Shown piece after piece: positions 56,293-64,000 of a stretch of DNA of 64,000 nt. The stretch's first letter is position 1; the number at the start of each line of letters is the position of its first letter. Origin of the DNA: Allobosea lathyri (GTDB lineage Bacteria; Pseudomonadota; Alphaproteobacteria; Rhizobiales; Beijerinckiaceae); contig NZ_FNUY01000008.1 in NCBI RefSeq assembly GCF_900108245.1, positions 62,001 through 126,000 of the forward strand, read 5' to 3'. The notes under the pieces were generated by a model. The model made no database searches. It was not told where the DNA came from and saw nothing but the letters and a program-made list of their open reading frames with translations. The position numbers and the translations under genes are program-made.

Positions 56293-57761
56293 TGGCTGGT
56301 TCTGTCCGACGCAATCAGGCTTACCGCGGCGATCCTTACATCGCCAAAGCGACTGAGAACCTGGCCGAGTTGTTCGCCCCGCCCTCGGGCGCGGATGCGA
56401 GCGGCTGGGCCAATGCTGGCGCGACCCGCGAGAAGGCCGCTCGGATCGCCGAGCTTTATGCGGGCGCGGCGGGCGATGCCGACCGTCAGGCCGTCATCGC
56501 CGATCTGTACGACCCGACGCAGAGCTACAAGGCTCTCGATATGAACAACGCGACGACCCGGCGCGGCCAGGACGTCACCTCCTTCACGTCGCGCAGCAAC
56601 AACTCCGCGGACAACGCGCGGGCGCTGGAAGAGCGCCGGCTGCAGGAGGAAGGTCTCGGAAGCCGCAACGTTCTGGACAACGAGACGAAGATCCAGGTCG
56701 GCGCGAACAGCACGCGAGGCAACACGATCGCCAGCCTCTACGGCGCGCTGAACCCGGGCCAGATCCGGCCGGAGGTTCCCGCCGACGTCGCGAGCACGAT
56801 CGGCCTGCCGACGATGGGCATGGCGCAGGGCGCACCGAAGCCGCTTTCCCGCGACGAAGTTCTCGCCGCCGCACTCGGCCAGACGCCGATTGCGACGCAG
56901 CAGGGCCTCGCGCTCGCCGGGCCCGGCACGCAGAACGTTGTCCGCGACGGCGTTCCAGTCGTCGAGAGCAATGCCGGCGCTATCGGGCAGCGCGCCTTCG
57001 TCGACAAGGGCGCGCAGGCCAAGGCGGCGAACGGTCAGTTCGTGCTCGCCGATGGCACCGCCGGCCCCGCCGTGCAGACGCCCGACGGCCAGTGGAAGCA
57101 TGCGCAGACGGGCGCGCTCCTGCCGCCCGACGCGCGCGTCACCAACATGGCCACACCGCAGGGCTCGAACACCGATGTCGGCATCGGCAAGACCGTGACG
57201 AACGACATCGACAAGCAGCTGCTCGATATCGCGGTGGCCAAGGACACAGCAGTCGAGCTTCGCAATCTGATCGCCAAGAGCCCCGCTTCGCAGGGCGTCG
57301 TCGGCTGGATGCGCGGCACCGCGCAGAACGTCGTCCAGACGGGTGGCGAGGTCGGCGCGTATTTCGGCGGCAACCTCGCCAAGGTCGGAGAGGCGATCAA
57401 GAACGGCACGGCGGATGCTGGCCTTGCCGGCGCGTTCGACCCGAGCATCCCGGCGATCGAGATGATGGCCAACCTCCTGGCCTTCCAGTACGCCAAGACC
57501 ACGACCGGCGAACGGCTCTCCAACGAGATGTTGAAGAACGCCAAGGCCGCGCTTGGTCTCGACGGTCTCGACGCCAACCAGGCCAATTCGCTGGCCCGCA
57601 TCAACCAGGCTGTCAGCCGTATCGAGGCGCAGCAGGGCATCCTTACCCGGGCGCGCGGCGGTGGCGTCGCGGCTGTCAGCGGCGCCGCTCCGGCCGCGCC
57701 GACGGTCAGCAGCGTCGGTCAAGGCCGTATGCGGTTCGATGAGAACGGGAACCCGCTCTGA
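56292..57761 (+). CDS. Internal virion protein 3 (gp15-like place)
   Basis: A 489-residue protein with an N-terminal helical region (NLAELFAPPSGADASGWANAGATREKAARIAELYAGAAGD), a middle low in motifs, and a helical C-terminal half (KTVTNDIDKQLLDIAVAKDTAVELRNLIAK). Probably a trans-envelope channel component ejected with DNA; inferred from gene order. Confidence 0.65.
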   Translation: MAGSVRRNQAYRGDPYIAKATENLAELFAPPSGADASGWANAGATREKAARIAELYAGAAGDADRQAVIADLYDPTQSYKALDMNNATTRRGQDVTSFTSRSNNSADNARALEERRLQEEGLGSRNVLDNETKIQVGANSTRGNTIASLYGALNPGQIRPEVPADVASTIGLPTMGMAQGAPKPLSRDEVLAAALGQTPIATQQGLALAGPGTQNVVRDGVPVVESNAGAIGQRAFVDKGAQAKAANGQFVLADGTAGPAVQTPDGQWKHAQTGALLPPDARVTNMATPQGSNTDVGIGKTVTNDIDKQLLDIAVAKDTAVELRNLIAKSPASQGVVGWMRGTAQNVVQTGGEVGAYFGGNLAKVGEAIKNGTADAGLAGAFDPSIPAIEMMANLLAFQYAKTTTGERLSNEMLKNAKAALGLDGLDANQANSLARINQAVSRIEAQQGILTRARGGGVAAVSGAAPAAPTVSSVGQGRMRFDENGNPL

Positions 57762-60700
57762 TGGCTGAAGCTGAGCTCTTCGACGGAACGGTTCTCGAAT
57801 TTCCCGACGGCACGTCGCCGGAGGTGATCGCGCGCGTCGCGAAGGCGCAGACGGCCGAACGGCGTAGCCGTGTCGGCTCGCCGGCCGCTGACGCCGTGAC
57901 GCCCAAGGCGCAGACCCCGGGCTTGATCGAGCAGGGCGTCAATGCCGCTCGCGCAGTTCTGCCCGGCGCCCGCGTTCCCGAAGAGGTGAAGCCGCGATCG
58001 GTCATGGATGCGATCCTGGACACGGCTGGCGGTGCGGTGACGCAGTTCGGACGCGGTGCTCGACGTGGCCTGGCCTCGCTCGCGGGCGCTCCGGTGGACA
58101 TCGTCAACAACGCCCCGCGCGTCCTGAACCTGCTGCCGGGCGTGGATAACGTCGGCCCGATCACGCCGCACCCCATCGGTGGCAGCGAGAGCATCGACCG
58201 CGCCATGGGTGGTTTCGGGCTGATCCCCGAAGCGCCCGCGCCGCGCAACGCGATCGAGCGTGTCGCTGGACGCATTGGCCAAGAAGTCGGAGCCAACGCG
58301 CTCCCCGTAGCTGGCGTCGTCGGCATCGGCAACGCCATGGGCCGACAGGCCGCGCGTCGCATGGCTGTCGCGCCGCCGACGATCGCGCCGCCAAGTTCCA
58401 TCCCGGGCGCGCAGGTCGTCCAGCAGCAGTTCAACAATCTGACGAACGCAGGCAAGAGCCTGACCGGCAGCGCCCTGGAAGCGGGCGCTGTGGCGCCGCG
58501 CGCCGTGGCGGTTCGCGAAGGCGCTTACGCCGGCGCGGCCGGAACGGGGGCGGGCGTCGTCAACGAGCTCGCAGGCAACCCGCAGAGCGGCGACAACTTC
58601 TGGTCCGACTTCATCGGGTCGATGACGGGCGTCGGCGCGCTGTCGACGGCCGGCGCTGTCGCGGGCCCGGTCAAGCGCATCGCCGGCACCGTGCTCGGGC
58701 GCCCTTCCATGACCAGCGATACGGTCGGCGAGGAAGTGGCCAACCGTATCATCAACAACTCGACGCAGGCCGGCGAGCAGTTCGCCAACACGGGCACGGT
58801 CGACACCACGCCGCTCGTCACGCAGCTGCGCCGCCCTTCGCCCGTCGAAGAGGCCATCCCGGGCTATCGCGCCAATATCGGTGATCGGACGCAGGACCCG
58901 CAGATCGCGACCTTTGCGTTCAACCAGGACGCCCGGATGCCCGGAGCGGCCAATGAGCGCCGCGTCGGCAACGAGGTCGCGGTCGACAGCCGCATGACAG
59001 GTCTCGACCCCGGCGGCGACGCGGCACAGTTCCGCGCTGCGCTGGAAGCCAACCGCACGCAACAGCTCGGGCAGGTCGATGAGGCCGCACGCGCTGCTGA
59101 AGCTGCAGCGGCCGAGGCGTCACAGGCGGTCCAGCCCGGAATGCGCGACGCCACGGCGCGAGGCGCCTCCATGCGTGAAGCACTGGCCGACCGCTACGCG
59201 CAGGAGCAGCAGGGCGTCCGCGAAGCTTACGCCCCCGTGAACGAGGCCACCGTCCAGGTCGATGCCGCGCCGCTCGCGGATCGTTTTGGCGCTGTCACGG
59301 AAGGCCTGCCGATCAATGATCGCCAGCGCTTCCTGCCCTCGGAAGCGAACGTTCCGGCGCAACTGGTCGAACCGGCCGTGCCGCCCTCGGCCAGTCCGAT
59401 CCTCGACGTCTCTGGCCAGCCGTTCGTGCGCCCGGGTACGCCGGCCACCGGCGAAGTTCCACTGCGCGAAATTACGTCGCTGCGATCCGGCCTGACCGAT
59501 GATATCCGGGCCGCCAAATCGACGCCTGGTCAGGCACAGAAAGCTCGTGTCGCCAATCAGTTCCGCGACGAAGTTGACCAGTTTGTGGAGGGCAATGTTC
59601 CGCCCGAGCTTCGCGATCAGTTCGACGCCGCCCGCGCCGCGCGCCGGGACGTTGCTGATCGGTTCGAACGCCCCGGTACGGGCATCGCCGAGACGCTGAA
59701 GCCGCGCGAGGGCGGCGGTTACGCCCTCGACGACAGCGCAGTCACGCAGCGCTTCACGCCTACAGACCAGGGCCGTGTCAACGATTTCCAGTCGGTGATG
59801 CGGGAGGTCGGCAGCGATCCGCGCGCCCGCAACGCAATCGCCGACGAGATCATGTCGGACGTGAACGCGCGCGGCCTGACCGATCGGCCCGATCAGCTGC
59901 GGAAATACCTCGGCGAGCGTAACATCGTTTTGGAAGCCTTCCCCGAGCTGCGCGACAAGATGGTCGGCGCGGCTACGGCGCGCGAAGGCGCATCGACCGC
60001 CCGCACGACAGCCGATGAGACGACGCGTCGCCTGACGACGCCGAGCCGGAGCGCACAGGCCAACTATCTGCAGCACGGCGACGAAGCCGTCGTGAACGCC
60101 GTGCGCGGCGTCACGGCTGGCCCTCGCCCTCGGGAAGCGGCTCGGGAACTGGTCGACGCAGCTGGCGGCTCGCCCGAGGTCCTGCGCAACGCGCGCTCGG
60201 CCCTGTGGGAGGTTGTCAAACAGCAGAAGCTCAGCGCGCCCGGCATCACGGGCAACGATCGCTGGAGCGGCCGCAAACTGAAGGCCATGTTCGACGACCC
60301 GAAGACGAATGCCGTTGCCGAGGAACTGTGGCGCGACAATCCGGGCGATCTGGAGGACATCAAGAAGGTCTTCACCGCGCTCGACGGCGCGGACGGCAGC
60401 ATGCGCGCCCGGGCGGCGGGATCGTCCGGCACGGCCCAGGCTTTGACGGGCAAGCTCGACCCGTCGCTGACGGCCACAGGTATCGCCTCGCGCGCCCGCT
60501 CCGTGGAGCGCGGCCAGCTGTCCCCGACCATTGCCGGCGTCGATTTGCTCTCGACCTATCTGCGCAACAAGTCGAAGCAGATCCAGGCCCGTGCGATCGA
60601 CACGCTGACGAGCTCGGCGGTGAACAACCCCGGCTTGGCCGCCGACCTGCTGGAGAAGTTCAATCCGATCGAGTACGCGGCGAAACGCCGCATGATCTCG

Positions 60701-60826
60701 CAGAAATACGGCGTCCGCGCCACGCAACTCCTGAACCTGCTCGACGACGCCCAGGCGCCCGACGATGAGGTAGGAGACGCGATCCGCCGGCCGCTAGAGG
60801 TCGACGTCAAGAAGAGGCCGAACTGA
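57761..60826 (+). CDS. Large internal virion protein (gp16-like place)
   Basis: A 1021-residue helical protein, the largest in the prophage, with a hydrophobic Gly/Ala middle (about 90-300) and long charged helices to the end. Its place and size fit the large ejection protein of T7-like phages. Unlike T7 gp16 it has no visible transglycosylase domain; a separate NlpC/P60-like gene follows. It is not a tape measure, as the tail genes are of podovirus type. Confidence 0.72.
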   Translation: MAEAELFDGTVLEFPDGTSPEVIARVAKAQTAERRSRVGSPAADAVTPKAQTPGLIEQGVNAARAVLPGARVPEEVKPRSVMDAILDTAGGAVTQFGRGARRGLASLAGAPVDIVNNAPRVLNLLPGVDNVGPITPHPIGGSESIDRAMGGFGLIPEAPAPRNAIERVAGRIGQEVGANALPVAGVVGIGNAMGRQAARRMAVAPPTIAPPSSIPGAQVVQQQFNNLTNAGKSLTGSALEAGAVAPRAVAVREGAYAGAAGTGAGVVNELAGNPQSGDNFWSDFIGSMTGVGALSTAGAVAGPVKRIAGTVLGRPSMTSDTVGEEVANRIINNSTQAGEQFANTGTVDTTPLVTQLRRPSPVEEAIPGYRANIGDRTQDPQIATFAFNQDARMPGAANERRVGNEVAVDSRMTGLDPGGDAAQFRAALEANRTQQLGQVDEAARAAEAAAAEASQAVQPGMRDATARGASMREALADRYAQEQQGVREAYAPVNEATVQVDAAPLADRFGAVTEGLPINDRQRFLPSEANVPAQLVEPAVPPSASPILDVSGQPFVRPGTPATGEVPLREITSLRSGLTDDIRAAKSTPGQAQKARVANQFRDEVDQFVEGNVPPELRDQFDAARAARRDVADRFERPGTGIAETLKPREGGGYALDDSAVTQRFTPTDQGRVNDFQSVMREVGSDPRARNAIADEIMSDVNARGLTDRPDQLRKYLGERNIVLEAFPELRDKMVGAATAREGASTARTTADETTRRLTTPSRSAQANYLQHGDEAVVNAVRGVTAGPRPREAARELVDAAGGSPEVLRNARSALWEVVKQQKLSAPGITGNDRWSGRKLKAMFDDPKTNAVAEELWRDNPGDLEDIKKVFTALDGADGSMRARAAGSSGTAQALTGKLDPSLTATGIASRARSVERGQLSPTIAGVDLLSTYLRNKSKQIQARAIDTLTSSAVNNPGLAADLLEKFNPIEYAAKRRMISQKYGVRATQLLNLLDDAQAPDDEVGDAIRRPLEVDVKKRPN

Positions 60827-61230
60827 TGGCGGGGAAGGTGTCCGATCTTTACGCGCAGCCCCGAATGCCGGTCCCGAGCCCAGTTCGGCAGATGGAGCGC
60901 GGCGAGTATTACGATCCGTGGGGCTTCCCGATCGACGTCAATCGGCCCGTGCTGAACAACGCAGACGGTTCGATCTCGACAGAACGCACGACCACGGAGC
61001 GTTTCAACACCTCGGGAGACCGCCCGTGGCTGAACGTGCCGACGATCGTCGACGGCCAAGAACTTGGCTTAGACGAGGCGATCAGAGCTGTCACAGAAGG
61101 TCGCAACGCGCCGGTGGGTCAGTTCAAGACACTGCCCGACGCCGAACGCGCTGGGCAGGATCGCTCGAACTATCTCGGTCTGCTTGAAGCTTTCGGCGCG
61201 TTAAACGCAGGAGGCCGCAATGGCCGGTAG
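60826..61230 (+). CDS. Phage internal-protein-type domain protein
   Basis: A 134-residue protein with DVNRPVLNNADGSISTERTTTER, WLNVPTIVDGQELGLDEAIRAVTEG and GQFKTLPDAERAGQDRS, a segment that recurs inside large internal virion proteins of many phages. Here it is a separate gene, with one-base overlap upstream and 11 bp downstream. Confidence 0.72.
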   Translation: MAGKVSDLYAQPRMPVPSPVRQMERGEYYDPWGFPIDVNRPVLNNADGSISTERTTTERFNTSGDRPWLNVPTIVDGQELGLDEAIRAVTEGRNAPVGQFKTLPDAERAGQDRSNYLGLLEAFGALNAGGRNGR

Positions 61231-61909
61231 CGCCTATGACATCGCGCGCGGGCAACTCGGCAAGACCGCGCCGCTGATCGCCGACTATCTCAAGACCGGC
61301 GGCGTGAACCTGAACCCGCAGCAGCTCGCCTGGTGTGCGGCCTTCGTCAACTCATCGCTCGCGCAGGCCGGTGTGAAGGGGTCGGGCTCCAATCTGGCCC
61401 GTTCCTTCCTGAATGTTGGCGAAGAGACCAAGGAGCCGCAGCGCGGCGATCTGGCCGTCTTCTGGCGGGGAGACCGCAATGGGCCGCTCGGTCACGTCGG
61501 CTTCTACGACGGCGCCACGCCCGATGGCCGGATCAAGATCCTCGGCGGGGACCAGTCCGACGCCGTCACCTACACGACGATGAACCCGAGCAAGCTGCTC
61601 GGCTATCGGCGCGTGGGCGGCGCAGCGCCTTCCGGGGCGTTCGGTGATGTGGTTGGCCCCGCGGCGCCGGGCGGTTCCCCGACGCCGTCCATGGTTGGCC
61701 AGCCGACGCCGCAGTTCGGGGACGTGCTCGGGCCGACCGGCGAACCGAACATGGCCAACCCCGGCGTGGCCGCGGCGCAGAACGTACTGGCCACGGAAGC
61801 GCCCAAGCCGTTCCTCGATATGACCACCCGGAAGAAACAGGAAGAAGACGAGACGCAGAAGCGGCGCCAGGCGCTCTTCGGCGGCGGGCTATCGGGCCTC
61901 TACGCTTGA
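61220..61909 (+). CDS. NlpC/P60-like (TIGR02594-type) virion lysin
   Basis: A 229-residue protein with a cysteine peptidase-like core: AWCAAFVNSSL (Cys39) and GHVGFYDG (His92), as in TIGR02594/CHAP proteins that cut peptidoglycan peptides. It is followed by a Pro/Gly-rich C-terminal tail. Its place at the end of the internal virion operon suggests local wall digestion during DNA entry, not host lysis. Confidence 0.82.
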   Translation: MAGSAYDIARGQLGKTAPLIADYLKTGGVNLNPQQLAWCAAFVNSSLAQAGVKGSGSNLARSFLNVGEETKEPQRGDLAVFWRGDRNGPLGHVGFYDGATPDGRIKILGGDQSDAVTYTTMNPSKLLGYRRVGGAAPSGAFGDVVGPAAPGGSPTPSMVGQPTPQFGDVLGPTGEPNMANPGVAAAQNVLATEAPKPFLDMTTRKKQEEDETQKRRQALFGGGLSGLYA

Positions 61910-62027
61910 TTCTCGTCCCCCAGTTGGCCCCCGAATATGCCCCGTTTTATGCCCCGGTAGCTCTGTAGGGTGCCAGTTGGCCGGGTGTCCGGAGTGGCTT
62001 TTCGCTAACGATTTCAGGGGGTTGCGG

Positions 62028-62077
62028 TGGTGGGCGACACAGGGATCGAACCTGTGACCACTCCCGTGTGAAGGGAG
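62028..62077. repeat. attR core (50 bp)
   Basis: The right copy of the 50-bp direct repeat, identical to 12,103-12,152, spanning the 3' portion of tRNA-Val up to the anticodon stem. The flanking bases differ on both sides, which fixes the limits of identity. Confidence 0.97.
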
Positions 62078-62102
62078 TGCTCTACCGCTGAGCTAGTCGC
62101 CC
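62028..62102 (-). tRNA. tRNA-Val(CAC), intact, attachment target
   Basis: A 75-nt cloverleaf on the reverse strand: acceptor GGGCGAC / GTCGCCC, anticodon stem CTCCC / GGGAG with loop TTCACAC (anticodon CAC), T arm ACAGG-TTCGATC-CCTGT, discriminator A and encoded CCA. Its last 50 bases equal attL, so integration restored the gene. It is transcribed towards the prophage. Confidence 0.95.
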
Positions 62103-62139
62103 GCACCGGCCCCTCTCCTAATCGGCGCGTCCGGCGGCG

Positions 62140-62829
62140 TCAAGAAAGGATGGGCACGCGATCGAACACCTGCCTAACGGCGTCGGGCAGGGCGTCGAAA
62201 TGCTGGATGACGAGATCCGGCTCGAGCGTCTCGATGGGAACGTCGGTATATCCGAAGGGCACGCAGATCGTGGGGATGCCGGCGGCGCGCGCGGTCGCGA
62301 TATCGGTACGCGAATCGCCGATCATGACGGCACGGGCCGGATCGGCCTTTGCCGCCTCGATCGTCAATGTCAGGTGACGCGGGTCAGGCTTGTGGAAGGC
62401 AAAGCTGTCGCGGCCGGCGACGGCTGCGAAACGATCCGTGATCTGGAAATGATCGAGGATCAGCCGCGTGTGCAGGATTGGCTTGTTGGTGCAGACCGCA
62501 AGCGCGTAGCCCTCGGCCGAAAGCGCGTCGAGGGCAGCGAGCACGCCGTCATAAAGATAGCTGTTGGAGGCTACGTCCTCGGCATAGATCAGCAGGAAAT
62601 CCTCGAAGAGCCGCTCCAGCGTCTCATCGTCGAGAGGCTTTCCGGAAACCCGGAAGCCGCGTTCGATCAATGCGCGCGCGCCGGCCCCGACCAGTTCGCG
62701 CGCCCGCTCCAGCGGCAGCCCCGGCAGCCCCTCGCGGACCAGGATGACATTGAGCGTGCGCATGATATCGGGCGCCGTCTCGGCGAGGGTGCCGTCGAGA
62801 TCGAAGACGACGATGGGGGGCAGGCTCAT
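62140..62829 (-). CDS. gph: Phosphoglycolate phosphatase-type HAD hydrolase
   Basis: A 229-residue HAD phosphatase: motif I VFDLDGTLAET (nucleophile Asp10), motif II VCTNKP, and motif III/IV with KPDPRHL and MIGDSRTDIATARAAG. This is the Gph arrangement; phosphoglycolate from DNA repair or oxygenase activity is the usual substrate. The ATG at 62,829 starts just before motif I; the frame runs further upstream into the divergent promoter. Confidence 0.88.
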   Translation of the reverse strand: MSLPPIVVFDLDGTLAETAPDIMRTLNVILVREGLPGLPLERARELVGAGARALIERGFRVSGKPLDDETLERLFEDFLLIYAEDVASNSYLYDGVLAALDALSAEGYALAVCTNKPILHTRLILDHFQITDRFAAVAGRDSFAFHKPDPRHLTLTIEAAKADPARAVMIGDSRTDIATARAAGIPTICVPFGYTDVPIETLEPDLVIQHFDALPDAVRQVFDRVPILS

Positions 62830-62881
62830 GAATTGACCTCTGTCGCGTGCGGCATGCAGCTGCTTAAATGCGTTCGCGCGG

Positions 62882-62923
62882 GGGTTTGCAAGCGCCGCAG
62901 GCAGGGTTTGCAAGCGCCGCAGG
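62882..62923. repeat. 20-bp direct repeat pair
   Basis: GGGTTTGCAAGCGCCGCAGG occurs at 62,882-62,901 and again at 62,904-62,923 in the divergent promoter region of the HAD gene and the secreted protein gene. Confidence 0.8.
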
Positions 62924-63001
62924 GAAGCTCCCCAAAACCGGCCCGCAAGGTGATATCGTTCTGGCGATTCGCGGCGAAGCTTCGCGGCAAGGATTGGTGC
63001 G

Positions 63002-63400
63002 ATGTCGAACACCCTCTCAGCATTGGCGGCCAAGGCGCGCCGCATCGCGTTGGCGAGCTGTCTGCTTGCAAGTCTGGCCATGCTTGCAAGTCCGGCCATG
63101 GCGGCGCCGTTCGAATTTGCGCCTGCGCCGCAGAACGACCTGAACCGGGTCTATCGCGTCGACAAGGCGACAGGCGAGGTCGGGGCCTGCCAGTTCCAGC
63201 TCAAGGAAGGCGGCGTCGGCATCACGATCTGCTTTCCGGCAGGCGAGGGGGCGGGCCCCCAGCCTCCCAGCGACTATTTGCTGATGCCGTCGCGGCACGA
63301 GCGCGAAGGCGGCATCTTCCGCGTCAACGTCCGCACCGGCGAGATGAGCATCTGCTACGTCTTCGACGACAAGGTCGTATGCACGCCCCAGGCGAAATAA
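63002..63400 (+). CDS. Small secreted protein, unknown function
   Basis: A 132-residue protein with a signal peptide (ARRIALASCLLASLAMLASPAMA). The mature part has FAPAPQNDLNRVYRVDKATGEVGACQFQ and a mirrored NVRTGEMSICYVFDD, two similar halves each ending in a cysteine-containing strand. No named family. The signal region contains an 18-bp direct repeat at 63,063-63,098. Confidence 0.75.
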   Translation: MSNTLSALAAKARRIALASCLLASLAMLASPAMAAPFEFAPAPQNDLNRVYRVDKATGEVGACQFQLKEGGVGITICFPAGEGAGPQPPSDYLLMPSRHEREGGIFRVNVRTGEMSICYVFDDKVVCTPQAK

Positions 63401-63521
63401 GACGCTGTTTCAGCACCTGTATTGCGTGGATCATGTCGCCAGCATGCGGCGATGTGTGTCGGCATCTGCCGCGCGGACGTGTTAGACGGAGGGGAGATTT
63501 TACCGTTCGTCGAGGCTCGTC

Positions 63522-64000
63522 ATGCTCAAGCTCAATGATCCGTCCCTGCTGAAGTCGCAGTGCTACATCGATGGCGCCTGGATCGGCGAAGGTGTCGATC
63601 CCGTCGACAATCCCGCGACCGGCGTGGTGCTGGCGAAGGTGCCGCGTTTCGGCGCCGACGAGACCACCCGCGCGGTCGAGGCCGCCTCGCGCGCCTTCAA
63701 GCCCTGGGCCAAGAAATCAGCCAAGGAGCGCTCGGTGATCCTGCGCAAATGGTTCGACCTGATCATGGCCAATCAGGAGGATCTCGCCCAGATCATGACC
63801 GCCGAACAGGGCAAGCCCCTGACCGAAGCGCGCGGTGAGGTCGCCTATGCCGCCTCCTTCGTCGAGTTCTACGCCGAGGAGGCCAAGCGCATCTATGGCG
63901 AGACGATTCCCTCGCCCTTCCCGAATTCGCGCATCATCATCCAGAAGCAGCCTGTCGGCGTCTGCGCCGCGATCACGCCGTGGAATTTCCCGGCCGCGAT
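63522..64000 (+). CDS. gabD: Succinate-semialdehyde dehydrogenase-type enzyme (5' part)
   Basis: About 159 residues of an aldehyde dehydrogenase are visible before the window ends. QCYIDGAWIGEG, DNPATGVVLAKVP, ILRKWFDLIMANQEDLAQIMTAEQGKPLTEARGE and KQPVGVCAAITPWNFP match GabD-type NAD(P)-dependent dehydrogenases. These oxidise succinate semialdehyde in GABA breakdown. The catalytic cysteine lies beyond the window, so the substrate call rests on N-terminal likeness. Confidence 0.85.
   Translation, partial: MLKLNDPSLLKSQCYIDGAWIGEGVDPVDNPATGVVLAKVPRFGADETTRAVEAASRAFKPWAKKSAKERSVILRKWFDLIMANQEDLAQIMTAEQGKPLTEARGEVAYAASFVEFYAEEAKRIYGETIPSPFPNSRIIIQKQPVGVCAAITPWNFPAA

Larger units (their letters stand above)
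12103..62077. mobile_element. Integrated temperate podovirus-type prophage
   Basis: The element lies between perfect 50-bp direct repeats and carries integrase and repressor genes at its left end, replication genes, tRNAs, lysis genes and a full head and short-tail set. The morphogenesis order (portal, scaffold, capsid, adaptor, nozzle, GNAT-like gene, internal virion proteins) is that of T7-like podoviruses. The DUF2800-DUF2815-polymerase replication block and integrase show a temperate lifestyle. No frameshift or transposon interrupts a core gene, so it is probably functional. Confidence 0.95.

Noticed and set aside
57761-60826. Tape-measure protein (long-tailed phage)
   Set aside because: No major tail, tail-tube or sheath gene is present, and the adaptor-nozzle-internal protein order is that of short-tailed phages.

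Overview
The window is a GC-rich alphaproteobacterial chromosome carrying one complete-looking, temperate, short-tailed (podovirus-type) prophage. The host genes (MucR/Ros regulator, DUF971 protein, SolA-type flavoenzyme, MoaA, YkuD and SLT wall enzymes, GabD-type dehydrogenase) and the base composition fit Hyphomicrobiales/Rhizobiales. A Bosea-like host is a guess; no marker settles the genus.

Left flank (1-12,102): a partial EamA permease, solA, a cytoplasmic chemoreceptor with a PilZ-like domain, a three-gene membrane/vWA-like operon, moaA, a DUF971 gene, an L,D-transpeptidase, a lytic transglycosylase, a secreted His/Arg/Pro-repeat protein, mucR and an orphan BrnA-like antitoxin.

Prophage (12,103-62,077, about 49.9 kb): bounded by a perfect 50-bp direct repeat. 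The right copy is the 3' part of an intact tRNA-Val(CAC). From left to right it holds: a leftward lysogeny block (small ORF, tyrosine integrase, excisionase-like gene, XRE repressor); a three-site operator region and a Cro-like gene; a rightward replication block (RusA, DUF4406, a helicase-like ATPase, DUF2800 nuclease, DUF2815 ssDNA-binding protein, GapR-like protein, a DnaA-domain-IV-like protein, dCMP deaminase, family A DNA polymerase); an antisense homing endonuclease; an accessory block with RtcB, several linker-repeat small proteins and a nucleotidyltransferase-type RNA ligase; a prim-pol/helicase followed by an iteron-like cluster (candidate origin); a leftward cluster of eleven small genes; the terminase small subunit, an HNH/AP2 protein, tRNA-Pro(CGG) and tRNA-Tyr(GTA); tail fibre and lysis genes; then a T7-like morphogenesis order (terminase, portal, scaffold, capsid, adaptor, nozzle, internal virion proteins, NlpC/P60-like lysin). 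I see no phage RNA polymerase, so host polymerase must transcribe it.

Regulation: 11-bp palindromes GACA-N3-TGTC sit between the repressor and Cro-like genes and recur at distant TTGACA promoters. This looks like a repressor regulon. The most novel signal is a 32-bp bipartite element, GTCCATAGTCGC-N12-GGAC, found at least eleven times, always oriented with local transcription and mostly at gene boundaries.

Right flank (62,078-64,000): the tRNA-Val 5' part, a phosphoglycolate phosphatase-type HAD gene, a small secreted protein and the start of a gabD-type dehydrogenase.
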